Shown: positions 27,131 to 36,053, numbered from the stretch's first letter. The stretch: DNA of 64,000 nt from Tissierella sp. Yu-01 (GCF_029537395.1 NZ_CP120677.1:1612001-1676000); one strand, 5' to 3'. Program-made: numbers and translations. The notes: a model not told the origin generated them from the sequence alone.

Positions 27131-28357
27131 TTAAAATTGTTTTTTCTCATAGCTTGGATATTTTCCATTCCAAACCACATCATAATAATTCTTTTTATCT
27201 GTATCTCCTTCAGTACTAAAGAATAATACCTTTGAGTTTTCATTTAATTGAAGCTTTTCTCTTAACCACTTAAGATTTTCATTTGTCATAATCTCTGCTA
27301 CACATCCTAAAGGTGCTGCTCCACTTTCACCGGAAATTACTCTTTCATCTCCCCTAGGTGGATTTCCTAGCATCCTCATTCCTTCTGCAGCTGTATAGTC
27401 AGGACAGGATATAAAATTATCTGCATAATCCTTAAGTATATTCCATCCTATTGTACATGGCTCTCCACATGCTAGACCAGCCATGATTGTGTCCATGTTC
27501 CCTGTTACAAATCTAAGCTCACCATCATTTGCCTCTGCTGTTCTATAAAGACAATCAGCTTTATTAGGCTCTACTATAGTAATAATTGGTCTATCTTCCC
27601 CATATAGAGCTGAGTATAAACCTGTTATAGCAGCAGCCATGGAGCCTACCCCTGCTTGTAAGAAAATATGTGTTGGCTTATTTTCTCCAAGCTTCTTTAA
27701 TTGCTCATTAGCTTCATAACCCATTGTGCTATATCCTTGTATAATCCATGTAGGAATATCTTCATAACCTTCCCATGCTGTATCCTGAACCATTACCCAG
27801 CCTTTCTCTTGAGCCATTTTATTTGCTAAACGAACCGCTTCATCATAGTTCATATCCTGGATTGAAGCATCTGCTCCCTCTGCAATTATGTTGTCTAATC
27901 TTTCTTGAGCACTGCCCTTTGGCATATATACTACTGATTTCTGTTTAAGTTGATTTGCAGTCCAAGCTACTCCCCTTCCATGGTTTCCGTCAGTTGCAGT
28001 TACAAATACCATAGCTCCAAGTTCTTCTCTAACTTCTTCTGAGATCAATTTTTCATATGGCATCTCTGAAATATCACAGTTAAGTTTATCTGCTAAATAC
28101 TTTCCTATAGCGTAGCTTCCCCCCAAAACCTTAAAGGCATTCAATCCAAATCTGTAGGATTCATCCTTTACATATATGGATCCTAAGCCAATTTCCTTAG
28201 CCAAATTCTTCATTTCTCTTAAAGGTGTTTCCGTATACATTGGAAAGCTTTCGTGAAAGCTCTTTACTTCCTTAGCTACTTCTTCGTTTATAATATCTAA
28301 AGGATATTTATCTCCTTTCTTCCTTTCAAATTCTACCATCTTAAAAGTTTCCGTCAT
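27131..28357 (-). CDS. dpaL: Diaminopropionate ammonia-lyase (paralogue 1)
   Basis: PLP fold-type II enzyme converting 2,3-diaminopropionate (D or L) to pyruvate and ammonia. The PLP lysine lies in YRFGLNAFKVLGGSYAI, the Asn that contacts the cofactor in VTATDGNHGRGVAW, and the Gly-rich phosphate loop in FLQAGVGSMAAAI. The 408-residue length fits the E. coli enzyme. It is the first gene of a five-gene operon with ygeY, an Na+ symporter, an N-acyl-D-amino-acid deacylase and ridA, controlled by a -24/-12 promoter. A second paralogue is at 58885-60111. The ATG at 28357 follows AGGAGG. Confidence 0.95.
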   Translation of the reverse strand: MTETFKMVEFERKKGDKYPLDIINEEVAKEVKSFHESFPMYTETPLREMKNLAKEIGLGSIYVKDESYRFGLNAFKVLGGSYAIGKYLADKLNCDISEMPYEKLISEEVREELGAMVFVTATDGNHGRGVAWTANQLKQKSVVYMPKGSAQERLDNIIAEGADASIQDMNYDEAVRLANKMAQEKGWVMVQDTAWEGYEDIPTWIIQGYSTMGYEANEQLKKLGENKPTHIFLQAGVGSMAAAITGLYSALYGEDRPIITIVEPNKADCLYRTAEANDGELRFVTGNMDTIMAGLACGEPCTIGWNILKDYADNFISCPDYTAAEGMRMLGNPPRGDERVISGESGAAPLGCVAEIMTNENLKWLREKLQLNENSKVLFFSTEGDTDKKNYYDVVWNGKYPSYEKKQF

Positions 28358-28400
28358 TAATGCATCCTCCTAATATTGTTTTGTTATGCCAATATATATT

Positions 28401-28416
28401 TGCACTTATCATGCCA
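28401..28416 (-). promoter_or_regulatory. Sigma-54 (-24/-12) promoter of the dpaL operon
   Basis: On the minus strand TGGCATGATAAGTGCA has the GG and GC doublets at the exact sigma-54 spacing and matches TGGCACG-N4-TTGCA at all but two consensus positions. It lies 44 bases before the dpaL start codon, with the gene for a sigma-54 activator upstream. Confidence 0.85.
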
Positions 28417-28418
28417 AC

Positions 28419-28445
28419 ATTTTAAAAAGCGTACTTTTTTAAAAT
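28419..28445. promoter_or_regulatory. Palindrome next to the -24 element (possible activator or repressor site)
   Basis: ATTTTAAAAAG-CGTA-CTTTTTTAAAAT is a near-perfect inverted repeat 2 bases upstream of the -24 box. Sigma-54 activator sites usually lie 80-150 bases upstream, so its role is open. Confidence 0.45.
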
Positions 28446-28498
28446 ATTATTTGTAACTATTTAGCGAAAACCTTGTTAAATACACATTAAAAAATAAA

Positions 28499-28530
28499 AA
28501 GACGTCTATAAATAAAATTATAAACGTCTT
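28499..28530 (-). terminator. Terminator after the sigma-54 activator gene
   Basis: AAGACGTTTATAA / TTATAGACGTCTT stem followed on the minus strand by TTTTTATTTTTTAA. It separates the regulator from the dpaL operon. Confidence 0.9.
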
Positions 28531-28607
28531 AATAGGATATTAAATTGATTTTTATCTCGACTCTAATCTTTTTCATTTTTAAAATTGAATATTCAAATTG
28601 AAAAAAA

Positions 28608-30362
28608 TTATCTTCTTTGTAGTTCTTCTAATCTTCTATAAAATGTAGTTAAACTAATACCTAAACTTAGGGCTGCATTCCTCTTACCCTCTGTTGTATC
28701 TCCAAATATGTTTAGTGCCTTTTGTATCTCTCTTAACTCCAATTCCCTAATAGGTATGATAGTACTAGAGCTATCACTAGTTTCAACCTCATAAGAATTG
28801 TTCTCAAAGAAATCAATAGGCAGAGTTTTATCATTTAAAACCCCGTCTACTTCCATCATATTAACCATAAACTCAATAGTATTTTCAAGCTCCCTAACGT
28901 TTCCTCTCCAATTATGATTCTTTAACAGTTCCATTGTGCTTTTTTCAATATAACTATATGGCTTATTAAGCAAATTACTATACCTTCTAATAAAACATTC
29001 AGTTAGTTCTTCAATATCTTCTCTTCTTTCTCTAAGAGGTTTAATATTAAGGGGTATAACATTTAGTCTATAGTATAAATCTTCTCTGAATTTCTTTGTC
29101 TCTATCATATTTTTAAGGTCCTTATTAGTCGCGGCTATTACTCTAACGTCTATAGGTATCAGTTGGTTAGACCCGATACGAATTATTGTCCTCTCCTGTA
29201 ATATTCTCAAAAGCTTTGATTGAAGATATATAGGCATATCTCCTATTTCATCTAAAAATATAATTCCATGATTAGCTAACTCGAACTTTCCTATTCTTCC
29301 CCTAGGGTCAGCACCACTGAAAGCTCCCTTAACATAGCCGAACAGTTCACTTTCTAGTAGTTGCTCTGGAATTGCAGCACAGTTTACAGCTATAAACTTT
29401 TGGTGCTTTCTGTCACTTTCCCTCCATATTGCTCTAGCTACCATTTCCTTACCAGTTCCACTTTCACCTGTAATTAATACAGTTGAATTTGAACTTGCTA
29501 CTTTTTTAATATTGCTTAATAAACTTAACGTTGCCCCACTGCTTCCAATAATAGTTTTTGTATCTATAGACTTAGGTGTAGCTGTTAATTCGTATAAATC
29601 TGAATGTATAGTTTCAACATTTTTGAAGATAAGTATGCTCGTATATTGGTTATCTCTCAGCCCCAATGGATATAACTCTCCCATTATTAGAACTTCTTTA
29701 TTATCAATTCTTATCTTATATTCAGATGAATTGTTCAACTCATCCCCAGTATAAATAATTTCAGCTGTCTTGTCCTTTAGGTTAGAAATACCTAACTGTT
29801 GTTTTGCGCTCTGATTTGATTTCGTTATAATATTACCTTTTCCTATAACTAGTACACCTTGCTCCATGTAATCCATAACACTGTTTAAGATAGCTATTAT
29901 GGATTTGCTATTCTCTTTTTCCTTCTGCTCTAAGGACTTAGATGCAATAAAATATGCTATCTGATTAATAAATTCAAGATAAAGTTTCTCATTTTGCAAT
30001 ATCATGTCCCTTTGTTCTTTACTGCTTCCAACCAGTCCAATGATTCCAATTATCTCATCATGAATCTTTATAGGCATGGAAATCTCTATGGTTTCCTGAC
30101 AATTGCTGTACTTAGGGCAGTTTGTACACAAAATATCTTTACCTGGATTATAAATAACCTTTGTCTCTCCAGTTTTTAATATATGTTTATAAACATAACC
30201 CTCAGAGGACATATCCTGATTTATATTCCCGGAATAAAGGCCAGTCCCAGCTACTCGATATAATTTATTATCTACTACTTCTACATCTACACCAGACACC
30301 TGTGCAATTACTTCGGCATATTTCTGAACAGTATCTTGAATTAAATATAAATCAAAATTCAT
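28608..30362 (-). CDS. Sigma-54-dependent transcriptional activator with sensor and PAS domains
   Basis: 584-residue enhancer-binding protein. An N-terminal sensor region (1-150) carries a Cys cluster LCTNCPKYSNC (Cys79, 82, 88). A PAS-like domain follows (about 155-250), then the AAA+ domain with Walker A GESGTGKE (299-306), Walker B IIFLDEIGDM (367-376), and the sigma-54 contact loop GAFSGA (346-351) in place of the usual GAFTGA. A Fis-type helix-turn-helix closes the protein (AALSLGISLTTFYRRLEEL). Its position just upstream of the dpaL operon and the matching promoter make it the likely activator. The inducer is unknown; the Cys cluster could bind a metal or iron-sulphur centre. Confidence 0.9.
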   Translation of the reverse strand: MNFDLYLIQDTVQKYAEVIAQVSGVDVEVVDNKLYRVAGTGLYSGNINQDMSSEGYVYKHILKTGETKVIYNPGKDILCTNCPKYSNCQETIEISMPIKIHDEIIGIIGLVGSSKEQRDMILQNEKLYLEFINQIAYFIASKSLEQKEKENSKSIIAILNSVMDYMEQGVLVIGKGNIITKSNQSAKQQLGISNLKDKTAEIIYTGDELNNSSEYKIRIDNKEVLIMGELYPLGLRDNQYTSILIFKNVETIHSDLYELTATPKSIDTKTIIGSSGATLSLLSNIKKVASSNSTVLITGESGTGKEMVARAIWRESDRKHQKFIAVNCAAIPEQLLESELFGYVKGAFSGADPRGRIGKFELANHGIIFLDEIGDMPIYLQSKLLRILQERTIIRIGSNQLIPIDVRVIAATNKDLKNMIETKKFREDLYYRLNVIPLNIKPLRERREDIEELTECFIRRYSNLLNKPYSYIEKSTMELLKNHNWRGNVRELENTIEFMVNMMEVDGVLNDKTLPIDFFENNSYEVETSDSSSTIIPIRELELREIQKALNIFGDTTEGKRNAALSLGISLTTFYRRLEELQRR

Positions 30363-30451
30363 ATCTTCACCCTTTCTTATGTTAAATTAATAATATATCA
30401 ACATAAAATCTAAGTCAATCATAGGGTCTGTATCAATAAGCCTTATAAAAC

Positions 30452-31588
30452 TTATCTATTTAGAATATTCATTGTTTTAAACTGAGTAAAATTTTGAGTA
30501 TTAAAAACAAACAGTATATCATCTATATTCTTATCCTTAATATACTGTGGGATGCTGCCTCCAAAATATCTTGTATCTATTAAAATTATTCTTTCATAAT
30601 GTAATGATAAAAAAGGTACAAGGCTATTAGCATATGAATCCTTAATTATTACTAATGATTTACCATTATCAATCGATGTTTCTATATCTACAACTCCATA
30701 ATCACCGCCTAAAAAGTATGAATATTTATCAGTTTTTTCAAGATATTTTTCATCATATAGGCTGTCTTTCACCATACTTTCATTAATAATAATATTGTAA
30801 TTTATATCATTGATATTGATAAATGAATATCTATATATTGAATCAGGTTCTCCAGTATATAAATTAGCTTTTCTATAAACAGTCCCTAAAAAGTCATCAG
30901 ACACCTTTTCTATATTAAATTCAACCTCAGTATAAGGATTAAAATTCAAAACAGAAGAAAGAGCTCTATATCCATAATAAGCACCCTTTGTTGTCCAGTG
31001 ATGATCTGTCCTATAATATATATTTTCATCAGATTTTTCACGAAGACTATCTATTAAATCCACTATATAAAAATCCTTTGGAAGGGCATCTTTTATATCT
31101 GCTACCATTTTACTCTCATCAACAATAGGTGCATATTCTGGCAATAAGTCTAAATGTACTGCACCTTTAGATGGTATCAAAACCGCTCCAACTCTTATAC
31201 CATCATCTACTTCCTTTACCTTTTTTATGAAATTATTAATATATTCCATATTCTTTTGGAATTGCTCCTGGTCAAAATCAGGATCAACATCAAATAAAAA
31301 TCCATTCTTACCAAAATACACTCTACCATTATCCTTTTTTAACATCAATAAATCTGTTGCAGTCTTAACCCTAATCCAAAAATCTCTGTATGGAAATTGG
31401 TCTGTTGTGTATTTTTCATAGTCACTAGAATATTTACCAGACAGGATATCACTTATATTAGGTTTTGGTAATCTCTGTAGGTACCTATTCTCTTGACTTG
31501 AAAAAGAACGAATAGGCATCAATATATTGATAATTGATATAGTAATTACAATTGAACTAATTAAAATAATTCTAATCTTATTTTTCAT
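30452..31588 (-). CDS. DHHW/AlgX-like acetyltransferase-associated protein
   Basis: 378-residue protein with an N-terminal membrane anchor (about residues 7-26) and an extracytoplasmic SGNH-hydrolase-like domain. The DHHW motif is present in YYRTDHHWTTKGAYYGY, and a Ser/Asp-like patch in SLVIIKDSYANSLVPFLS. Such proteins work with an MBOAT acyltransferase to O-acetylate an exported or surface polysaccharide. It starts 9 bases after the MBOAT stop codon, so it is the second gene of that pair. The polysaccharide target is unknown and no glycosyltransferase genes are next to it. Confidence 0.88.
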   Translation of the reverse strand: MKNKIRIILISSIVITISIINILMPIRSFSSQENRYLQRLPKPNISDILSGKYSSDYEKYTTDQFPYRDFWIRVKTATDLLMLKKDNGRVYFGKNGFLFDVDPDFDQEQFQKNMEYINNFIKKVKEVDDGIRVGAVLIPSKGAVHLDLLPEYAPIVDESKMVADIKDALPKDFYIVDLIDSLREKSDENIYYRTDHHWTTKGAYYGYRALSSVLNFNPYTEVEFNIEKVSDDFLGTVYRKANLYTGEPDSIYRYSFININDINYNIIINESMVKDSLYDEKYLEKTDKYSYFLGGDYGVVDIETSIDNGKSLVIIKDSYANSLVPFLSLHYERIILIDTRYFGGSIPQYIKDKNIDDILFVFNTQNFTQFKTMNILNR

Positions 31589-31597
31589 AATAAACTC

Positions 31598-33004
31598 CTA
31601 AAATCTTAAATACAAGAAAGGATTATAGCTTTGGTCTACTAGATATGCTGTTGTTAATAGCAAAATTATTACAATGTATATATTCTCTATTATCCAGATA
31701 CCTTTAAATTTACTATTATACTTCTGCCATAACATTTTTGGAAAATCAGATGCCCCGATGGCAGCAATTGATAGAAGAAAAATATTAGTATATAAAGTAT
31801 ATATTGTAGTATCATTAATAATCACATTTCCAAAGTCAAACATAGCCCTAATATATGATAGACCATCATTTATATTGTTCTGTGCAAATATCGCCCATGA
31901 TAATAGAACTAGTACAATAGTATAAATTCTATTAAATCCAGCAGGTAATTTTTCTAATATCCTTAATAAGAATGTTTTCTCTAGAATCAATATCACACCA
32001 AAAAACAACCCCCATATGACAAAGTTCCAGCTAGCTCCATGCCAAATCCCTGTTAATAACCACACGATAATTATATTTCTGAGCTGTTTACCTTGTCCCT
32101 TCTTATTACCACCAAGGGGTATATATACATATTCCTTAAACCAAGTTCCCAATGAAATATGCCATCTTCTCCAAAATTCTGTAATAGAAGTGGACATATA
32201 AGGATAATTAAAGTTTTCTAGAAAATTAAAACCAAAGACTTTACCTAGACCTATGGCCATATCCGAATAAGCGGAAAAGTCAAAGTATATCTGAAAAGCA
32301 TATGCTATAATACCTATCCAAGCTGAAGCAACGGATAGCGTGTCTATTTCTATCTTTGAAATACCCTCCCATATTAATCCAACATTATTAGCTATAAGAA
32401 CCTTCTTTCCTAATCCAATTATGAATCTTGTAATTCCATAGGTAAATTTTTCTGTTGTAATTGTTCTTTCTTTAAGTTCCTCAGCAATAGTTTGATATCT
32501 TACTATAGGTCCTGCTATTAGCTGAGGAAATAAAGTTACATAGCTACCAAAGGAAATAATATCTTCTTGAACTTCTGCTTCTCCTCTATATATATCTATA
32601 GAGTAAGACATGGTTTGAAAGGTATAAAAGGAAATTCCTATGGGTAAGGGTAAATTCAATATTGGGATACTACTATCCAATAGAGTATTTAAATTTAATA
32701 TAATAAAATCTGCATATTTGAAAAATGAAAGTAATCCTAAATTTATAAAAACGGACGTTAATAACCATAATTTCGCTTTACTTTTATTATTTTGCAATTT
32801 ATATATGTGTATTTTCATACCACATATATAATCAAGTACTGTTGAAAATAACATAAGCCAAATATATCTAGTCTCTCCCCACCCGTAAAAGAATAAACTG
32901 CTTACAAATAAAATAAAGTTTCTATATCTATTAGGTGAAATAAAATATATTATTAAAACTAATGGTAGAAAATAAAATAAAAATAATACACTGCTAAATA
33001 CCAC
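31598..33004 (-). CDS. MBOAT family O-acyltransferase (AlgI/DltB/PatA-like)
   Basis: 468-residue, about 10-segment membrane enzyme moving acyl groups across the membrane for O-acetylation. Motifs: PLPIGISFYTFQTMSYSIDI, FPQLIAGPIVRYQTI, FNYPYMSTSITEFWRRWHIS followed by LGTWFKEYVYIPLGG, and the catalytic His in LLTGIWHGASWNFVIWG. The start is a GTG at 33004 after GGAGG. It forms a two-gene operon with the DHHW protein. It might acetylate peptidoglycan, a secondary wall polymer, or an exopolysaccharide; the sequence does not decide. Confidence 0.92.
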   Translation of the reverse strand: MVFSSVLFLFYFLPLVLIIYFISPNRYRNFILFVSSLFFYGWGETRYIWLMLFSTVLDYICGMKIHIYKLQNNKSKAKLWLLTSVFINLGLLSFFKYADFIILNLNTLLDSSIPILNLPLPIGISFYTFQTMSYSIDIYRGEAEVQEDIISFGSYVTLFPQLIAGPIVRYQTIAEELKERTITTEKFTYGITRFIIGLGKKVLIANNVGLIWEGISKIEIDTLSVASAWIGIIAYAFQIYFDFSAYSDMAIGLGKVFGFNFLENFNYPYMSTSITEFWRRWHISLGTWFKEYVYIPLGGNKKGQGKQLRNIIIVWLLTGIWHGASWNFVIWGLFFGVILILEKTFLLRILEKLPAGFNRIYTIVLVLLSWAIFAQNNINDGLSYIRAMFDFGNVIINDTTIYTLYTNIFLLSIAAIGASDFPKMLWQKYNSKFKGIWIIENIYIVIILLLTTAYLVDQSYNPFLYLRF

Positions 33005-33022
33005 TGTTTTTCCTCCAATTAA

Positions 33023-33049
33023 ATCTAGTCTGGCTAAACCAGACTAGAT
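33023..33049 (-). terminator. Hairpin after the DUF4358 lipoprotein gene
   Basis: ATCTAGTCTGG / CCAGACTAGAT, 11-bp perfect stem with a 5-base loop, 7 bases after the stop codon; on the minus strand only TTTAATT follows, so termination may be partial. Confidence 0.65.
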
Positions 33050-33056
33050 AAATTAA

Positions 33057-33590
33057 TTACTTAAAAAATTCTTCTATTACTTTTTCTACTCTTTCAACTT
33101 CTGATTCAGCAAATTCTCTTGCTTCATCGCTTTCTATATCATCGATTGTATCATCATATCCGCCAAGCATAATAAAAAATGCATAATCCCCATATTGTAC
33201 TGCTTTTGCTGCATTAACCTTTGGCATATTCATCGGATATTGAAATGATTCTTCAACAAGGTAAGTTCTATAGGCTTCTAATCCCTCATAAACTGCATCG
33301 CCATTGCCTTCTGTTGCTTTAATAGCAATAAATGTATCCACTCCTACATTCATCATAGGAGCTTGAGCTATAAATTCTTCAACTTGCTCTTCATTTAGCC
33401 CTGTATAATCCATAACTTCCTGTAATTCCATATCTCTATCTGGGAAATAACTTTCTCCTAACTCTGCCTTTACAGCTTCGTGAATTTCACTTAGTTCAAC
33501 ATCATTACTTACGCTTTCATTTCCTGCACATCCTGCTAGTACACCTACCATCATAACGCTTACTAACATTAAAACTATAAACTTTTTCAT
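33057..33590 (-). CDS. DUF4358-like lipoprotein
   Basis: 177-residue exported lipoprotein; signal sequence MKKFIVLMLVSVMMVGVLAG then the lipobox Cys (LAGC, residue 21). The mature part is acidic and contains IHEAVKAELGESYFPDRD, ITMNVGVDTF-like VGVDTFIAIKATEG, and VQYGDYAFFIMLGGYDD, as in DUF4358 proteins of Clostridia. The function is unknown. It is the third gene of an ECF-sigma/anti-sigma/lipoprotein unit, starting 1 base after the anti-sigma stop codon with a AGGAG site inside that gene, so translation is probably coupled. Confidence 0.82.
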   Translation of the reverse strand: MKKFIVLMLVSVMMVGVLAGCAGNESVSNDVELSEIHEAVKAELGESYFPDRDMELQEVMDYTGLNEEQVEEFIAQAPMMNVGVDTFIAIKATEGNGDAVYEGLEAYRTYLVEESFQYPMNMPKVNAAKAVQYGDYAFFIMLGGYDDTIDDIESDEAREFAESEVERVEKVIEEFFK

Positions 33591-33591
33591 T

Positions 33592-34155
33592 CTATCTGCT
33601 CCTGTCTATTTCATTAATTATTTCTTCTAAGGAATATTCGTTACCAAATATATCTACATAGGTATTAGGGAGATGTTCGATTAATATGCCCTCACTATCA
33701 TTGATTAAATAAAAATTATTATCTTGTTTATATAAGAAAACAACTAAATTTCTATAGTCAGATAAAAAATTTAATATTTCCTTTGAGCCAAGAATCGTAA
33801 CTTCATTTTCAACTACATCACCAGATAAGTTTTTATCTACTAAAAATCTTAGTTCCACCTGGCTATCATCATCAATTTTAGATATGATACTACCCTTTAA
33901 TATATATTCTGCATTGGAAAAACTATAATCTATATTTCCATAAGCCATTGTTCTAGGTAGATCCATAGGAGAAGGCTCATTATTATTTTTATTTATATGA
34001 CTTTGGAATAACATTATTGGAATTATAATAAACAACGCAGCTATTGATGAATAATTAAGATATTTATTATATTTGTATTTTTCTTGTTCTTTTTTCTTTG
34101 AAAGAATTTCTGCCTTTTCATATACTCCCTTTAAGAAGTCTGCATTATTCTTCAT
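33592..34155 (-). CDS. Putative membrane anti-sigma factor
   Basis: 187 residues with a polar N-terminal part (MKNNADFLKGVYEKAEILSK), one membrane segment near residues 38-57 (YSSIAALFIIIPIMLFQ) and an extracytoplasmic C-terminal region. No zinc-binding HxxxCxxC motif is seen. Its gene starts inside the end of the ECF sigma gene, and that arrangement is the main reason for the anti-sigma call. The ATG at 34155 (8 bases after GGAGG) is preferred over the in-frame ATG at 34176, which lacks a ribosome site; it overlaps the sigma gene by 11 bases. Confidence 0.7.
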   Translation of the reverse strand: MKNNADFLKGVYEKAEILSKKKEQEKYKYNKYLNYSSIAALFIIIPIMLFQSHINKNNNEPSPMDLPRTMAYGNIDYSFSNAEYILKGSIISKIDDDSQVELRFLVDKNLSGDVVENEVTILGSKEILNFLSDYRNLVVFLYKQDNNFYLINDSEGILIEHLPNTYVDIFGNEYSLEEIINEIDRSR

Positions 34156-34702
34156 ATTCTTGGCCTCCTCTTCCATTAAAGGTCCTCATAAAGTTTCTAG
34201 CTCTATGGATGAGTATCTTAATTTGTGGCAGGGACTTGCCCATAACCCTTGAAATCTCCTTATAGGATAGTTCTTCAAATACATAAAGATATAGCGCTCT
34301 CTGATATTCAGGCTTTAGCTTTTTATAACTATCAAAGACAAGCTTCTTCTCTTCATCATCAACTATTTTATCTTCGATAGTTTTGTAATCACTACTCTTC
34401 TCAAGTTCTTCATCATATGAATTAAAGCTTAATCTTGAATGTTTTCTCATAAAATCAATAGCTTTGTTTTTGCCTAGGGTAAAAATATATGTCTTAAAGG
34501 AATAATTAAAATCATACTTTTCCTTATAAACATATACATAGGCAAATACATCTTGAGCAATATCTTCTGCTGTAGATAAATCTCCACCAGTATACCTTGA
34601 TATAAAGTAAATTAAATTATCCTTATACTCTATAACAAGAGTTTCAAAGGCTTCTATACTACCATTTAAGAAATCTTTATAAAGCTTTTTATCATCAATC
34701 AT
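34145..34702 (-). CDS. ECF-type RNA polymerase sigma factor
   Basis: 185-residue sigma-70 family member. Region 2 is seen as LVIEYKDNLIYFISRYTGG, AEDIAQDVFAYVYVYKEKY and FKTYIFTLGKNKAIDFMRK; region 4 as LKPEYQRALYLYVFEELSYK then EISRVMGKSLPQIKILIHRA. The ATG at 34702 after GGAGGG is preferred to an in-frame start at 34726. With the overlapping anti-sigma gene and a lipoprotein, it is an envelope-response unit. No ECF autoregulatory promoter could be assigned confidently. Confidence 0.9.
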   Translation of the reverse strand: MIDDKKLYKDFLNGSIEAFETLVIEYKDNLIYFISRYTGGDLSTAEDIAQDVFAYVYVYKEKYDFNYSFKTYIFTLGKNKAIDFMRKHSRLSFNSYDEELEKSSDYKTIEDKIVDDEEKKLVFDSYKKLKPEYQRALYLYVFEELSYKEISRVMGKSLPQIKILIHRARNFMRTFNGRGGQEYEE

Positions 34703-34776
34703 AAAGGGCCCTCCATCTATCTCCACTTATTATTCGAATGAGAATAGAAAAAGTTACAATATATATTAATTTTTTT

Positions 34777-34833
34777 ATTTAAATCAAAAGAACCATTAGT
34801 AATATATATACCAATGATTCTTTTGATTTAAAT
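34777..34833. terminator. Long hairpin between the ECF unit and the ferritin-like gene
   Basis: Arms of about 21-24 bases (ATTTAAATCAAAAGAACCATT and its near-complement), loop TAATATATATA-like. It probably terminates the DUF2383 gene transcript on the minus strand. Confidence 0.75.
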
Positions 34834-34849
34834 AAATTAGCTATATCTT

Positions 34850-35290
34850 TTATACATACGTCAATAAGCTCTTTAGTTTATTTATGGATTGTCTATCATT
34901 ATCTAGAATAAGCTCAGTCATGGATCTAGCCTCTTCATCTAAAGTTCCTCTTAAAATTTTTTCAGCCGCATTGATACCCTGAGTTTCACCTTCTATTGCT
35001 TTTTCTAATACTTCATTTGAATCCTTGTAGTCTAATTTCATATTAAGCCATATTTCTGCCATTTTGCCTTTAAATCCAAGGTTTTCATCAGGTTGACCTC
35101 CAAGGTCCTGAATGTAATCTGCCAATACAGATATATTGTCCCTGTGATGTTTCTGAACATCTTTAAATATTTGTTTTAGTTTTTCACTTTCAACTTTAGA
35201 TATAAAATTATTAAAGCTTTCTAATGCCATGTATTCTCCCTGTAAAAGCTCGTTAAGTGACTTTATTATTTCTGCGTTCCTTTTATCCAC
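34850..35290 (-). CDS. Ferritin-like DUF2383 domain protein
   Basis: 146-residue four-helix protein. Family elements: IIKSLNELLQGEYMALESFN, KLKQIFKDVQKHHRDNIS (E/H ligands), LADYIQDLGGQPDENLGFKG and KAIEGETQGINAAEKIL. Such proteins may bind iron, and in spore formers related proteins occur in spores, but no function is proven. The ATG at 35299 sits directly on the ribosome site GAGGAG; the GTG at 35290, 9 bases after it, is the better start. It stands alone between terminators. Confidence 0.78.
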   Translation of the reverse strand: MDKRNAEIIKSLNELLQGEYMALESFNNFISKVESEKLKQIFKDVQKHHRDNISVLADYIQDLGGQPDENLGFKGKMAEIWLNMKLDYKDSNEVLEKAIEGETQGINAAEKILRGTLDEEARSMTELILDNDRQSINKLKSLLTYV

Positions 35291-35369
35291 TTTGTTCATC
35301 TCCTCTGTAATTATGTTCTTAATTTTCCATAATTACAGAAATTAATTCATTAATAGATGTAGTAAAATC

Positions 35370-35939
35370 TTACTTAATTATCTCTAATGGATTGCTTTCC
35401 ATTATATCTTCTACTTCTTCATAGCCTGTCGGAAATGAAAAATTATATCTTGCTGGAAGTGCAAAAACATACTCATCATTTTCTCCAAGATACTTTGGTG
35501 AAATTGGAGCAGCACCTATATTTAATTCTCCTTTTTCAATTAACTCCCATTGCTCATGGTTAAATATCATGATTGGTATATCCTGACGAGGATTTTCTTC
35601 AGTCCATTCTGGATGTCTTATATTATTTATGACACCAGTTTGAGATCCATCATTACTTACCCACTCCTCATCGAAAACGCTATGTTCTTCCCATGATAAT
35701 GGTAATTTTAATCTAAATCCATATTCAATATTTCCATACATGTAGAAGTCATCATTGTTTTCATTTATGTCAGATTCACCTATAATTTCTTCTTCACTAT
35801 TCTCAGATTCCTCTTTAATGTTCTCTTCAATTTTAGGTGCTATTTCTTCTACAACTTCCTCATTAGGTTGACACCCTATTAAAGATACACTTAAAACAGC
35901 TGTAGATAATAATATATAAATCCTTTTCATTTTTATCAT
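35370..35939 (-). CDS. Lipoprotein of unknown function
   Basis: 189 residues with a signal sequence ending in the lipobox LIGC (Cys23). An acidic, low-complexity linker (EEIAPKIEENIKEESENSEE) leads to a C-terminal domain with YMYGNIEYGFRLKLPLSWEE then HPEWTEENPRQDIPIMIFN, which resembles small PsbP/Mog1-like folds found in secreted Firmicute proteins. No enzyme motif is seen. The ATG at 35939 follows GGAGG. A second lipoprotein of similar architecture lies at 40616-41272. Confidence 0.72.
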   Translation of the reverse strand: MIKMKRIYILLSTAVLSVSLIGCQPNEEVVEEIAPKIEENIKEESENSEEEIIGESDINENNDDFYMYGNIEYGFRLKLPLSWEEHSVFDEEWVSNDGSQTGVINNIRHPEWTEENPRQDIPIMIFNHEQWELIEKGELNIGAAPISPKYLGENDEYVFALPARYNFSFPTGYEEVEDIMESNPLEIIK

Positions 35940-36053
35940 CTTTTAGTCCTCCAAAAGTATTTAAATTATAACTCAATATTATTATAATTTAGTCTATAGC
36001 TTAATTCTTTACAAAACAGTTAAAACTTAATTGCATTTTGGTTACTTTAACAC

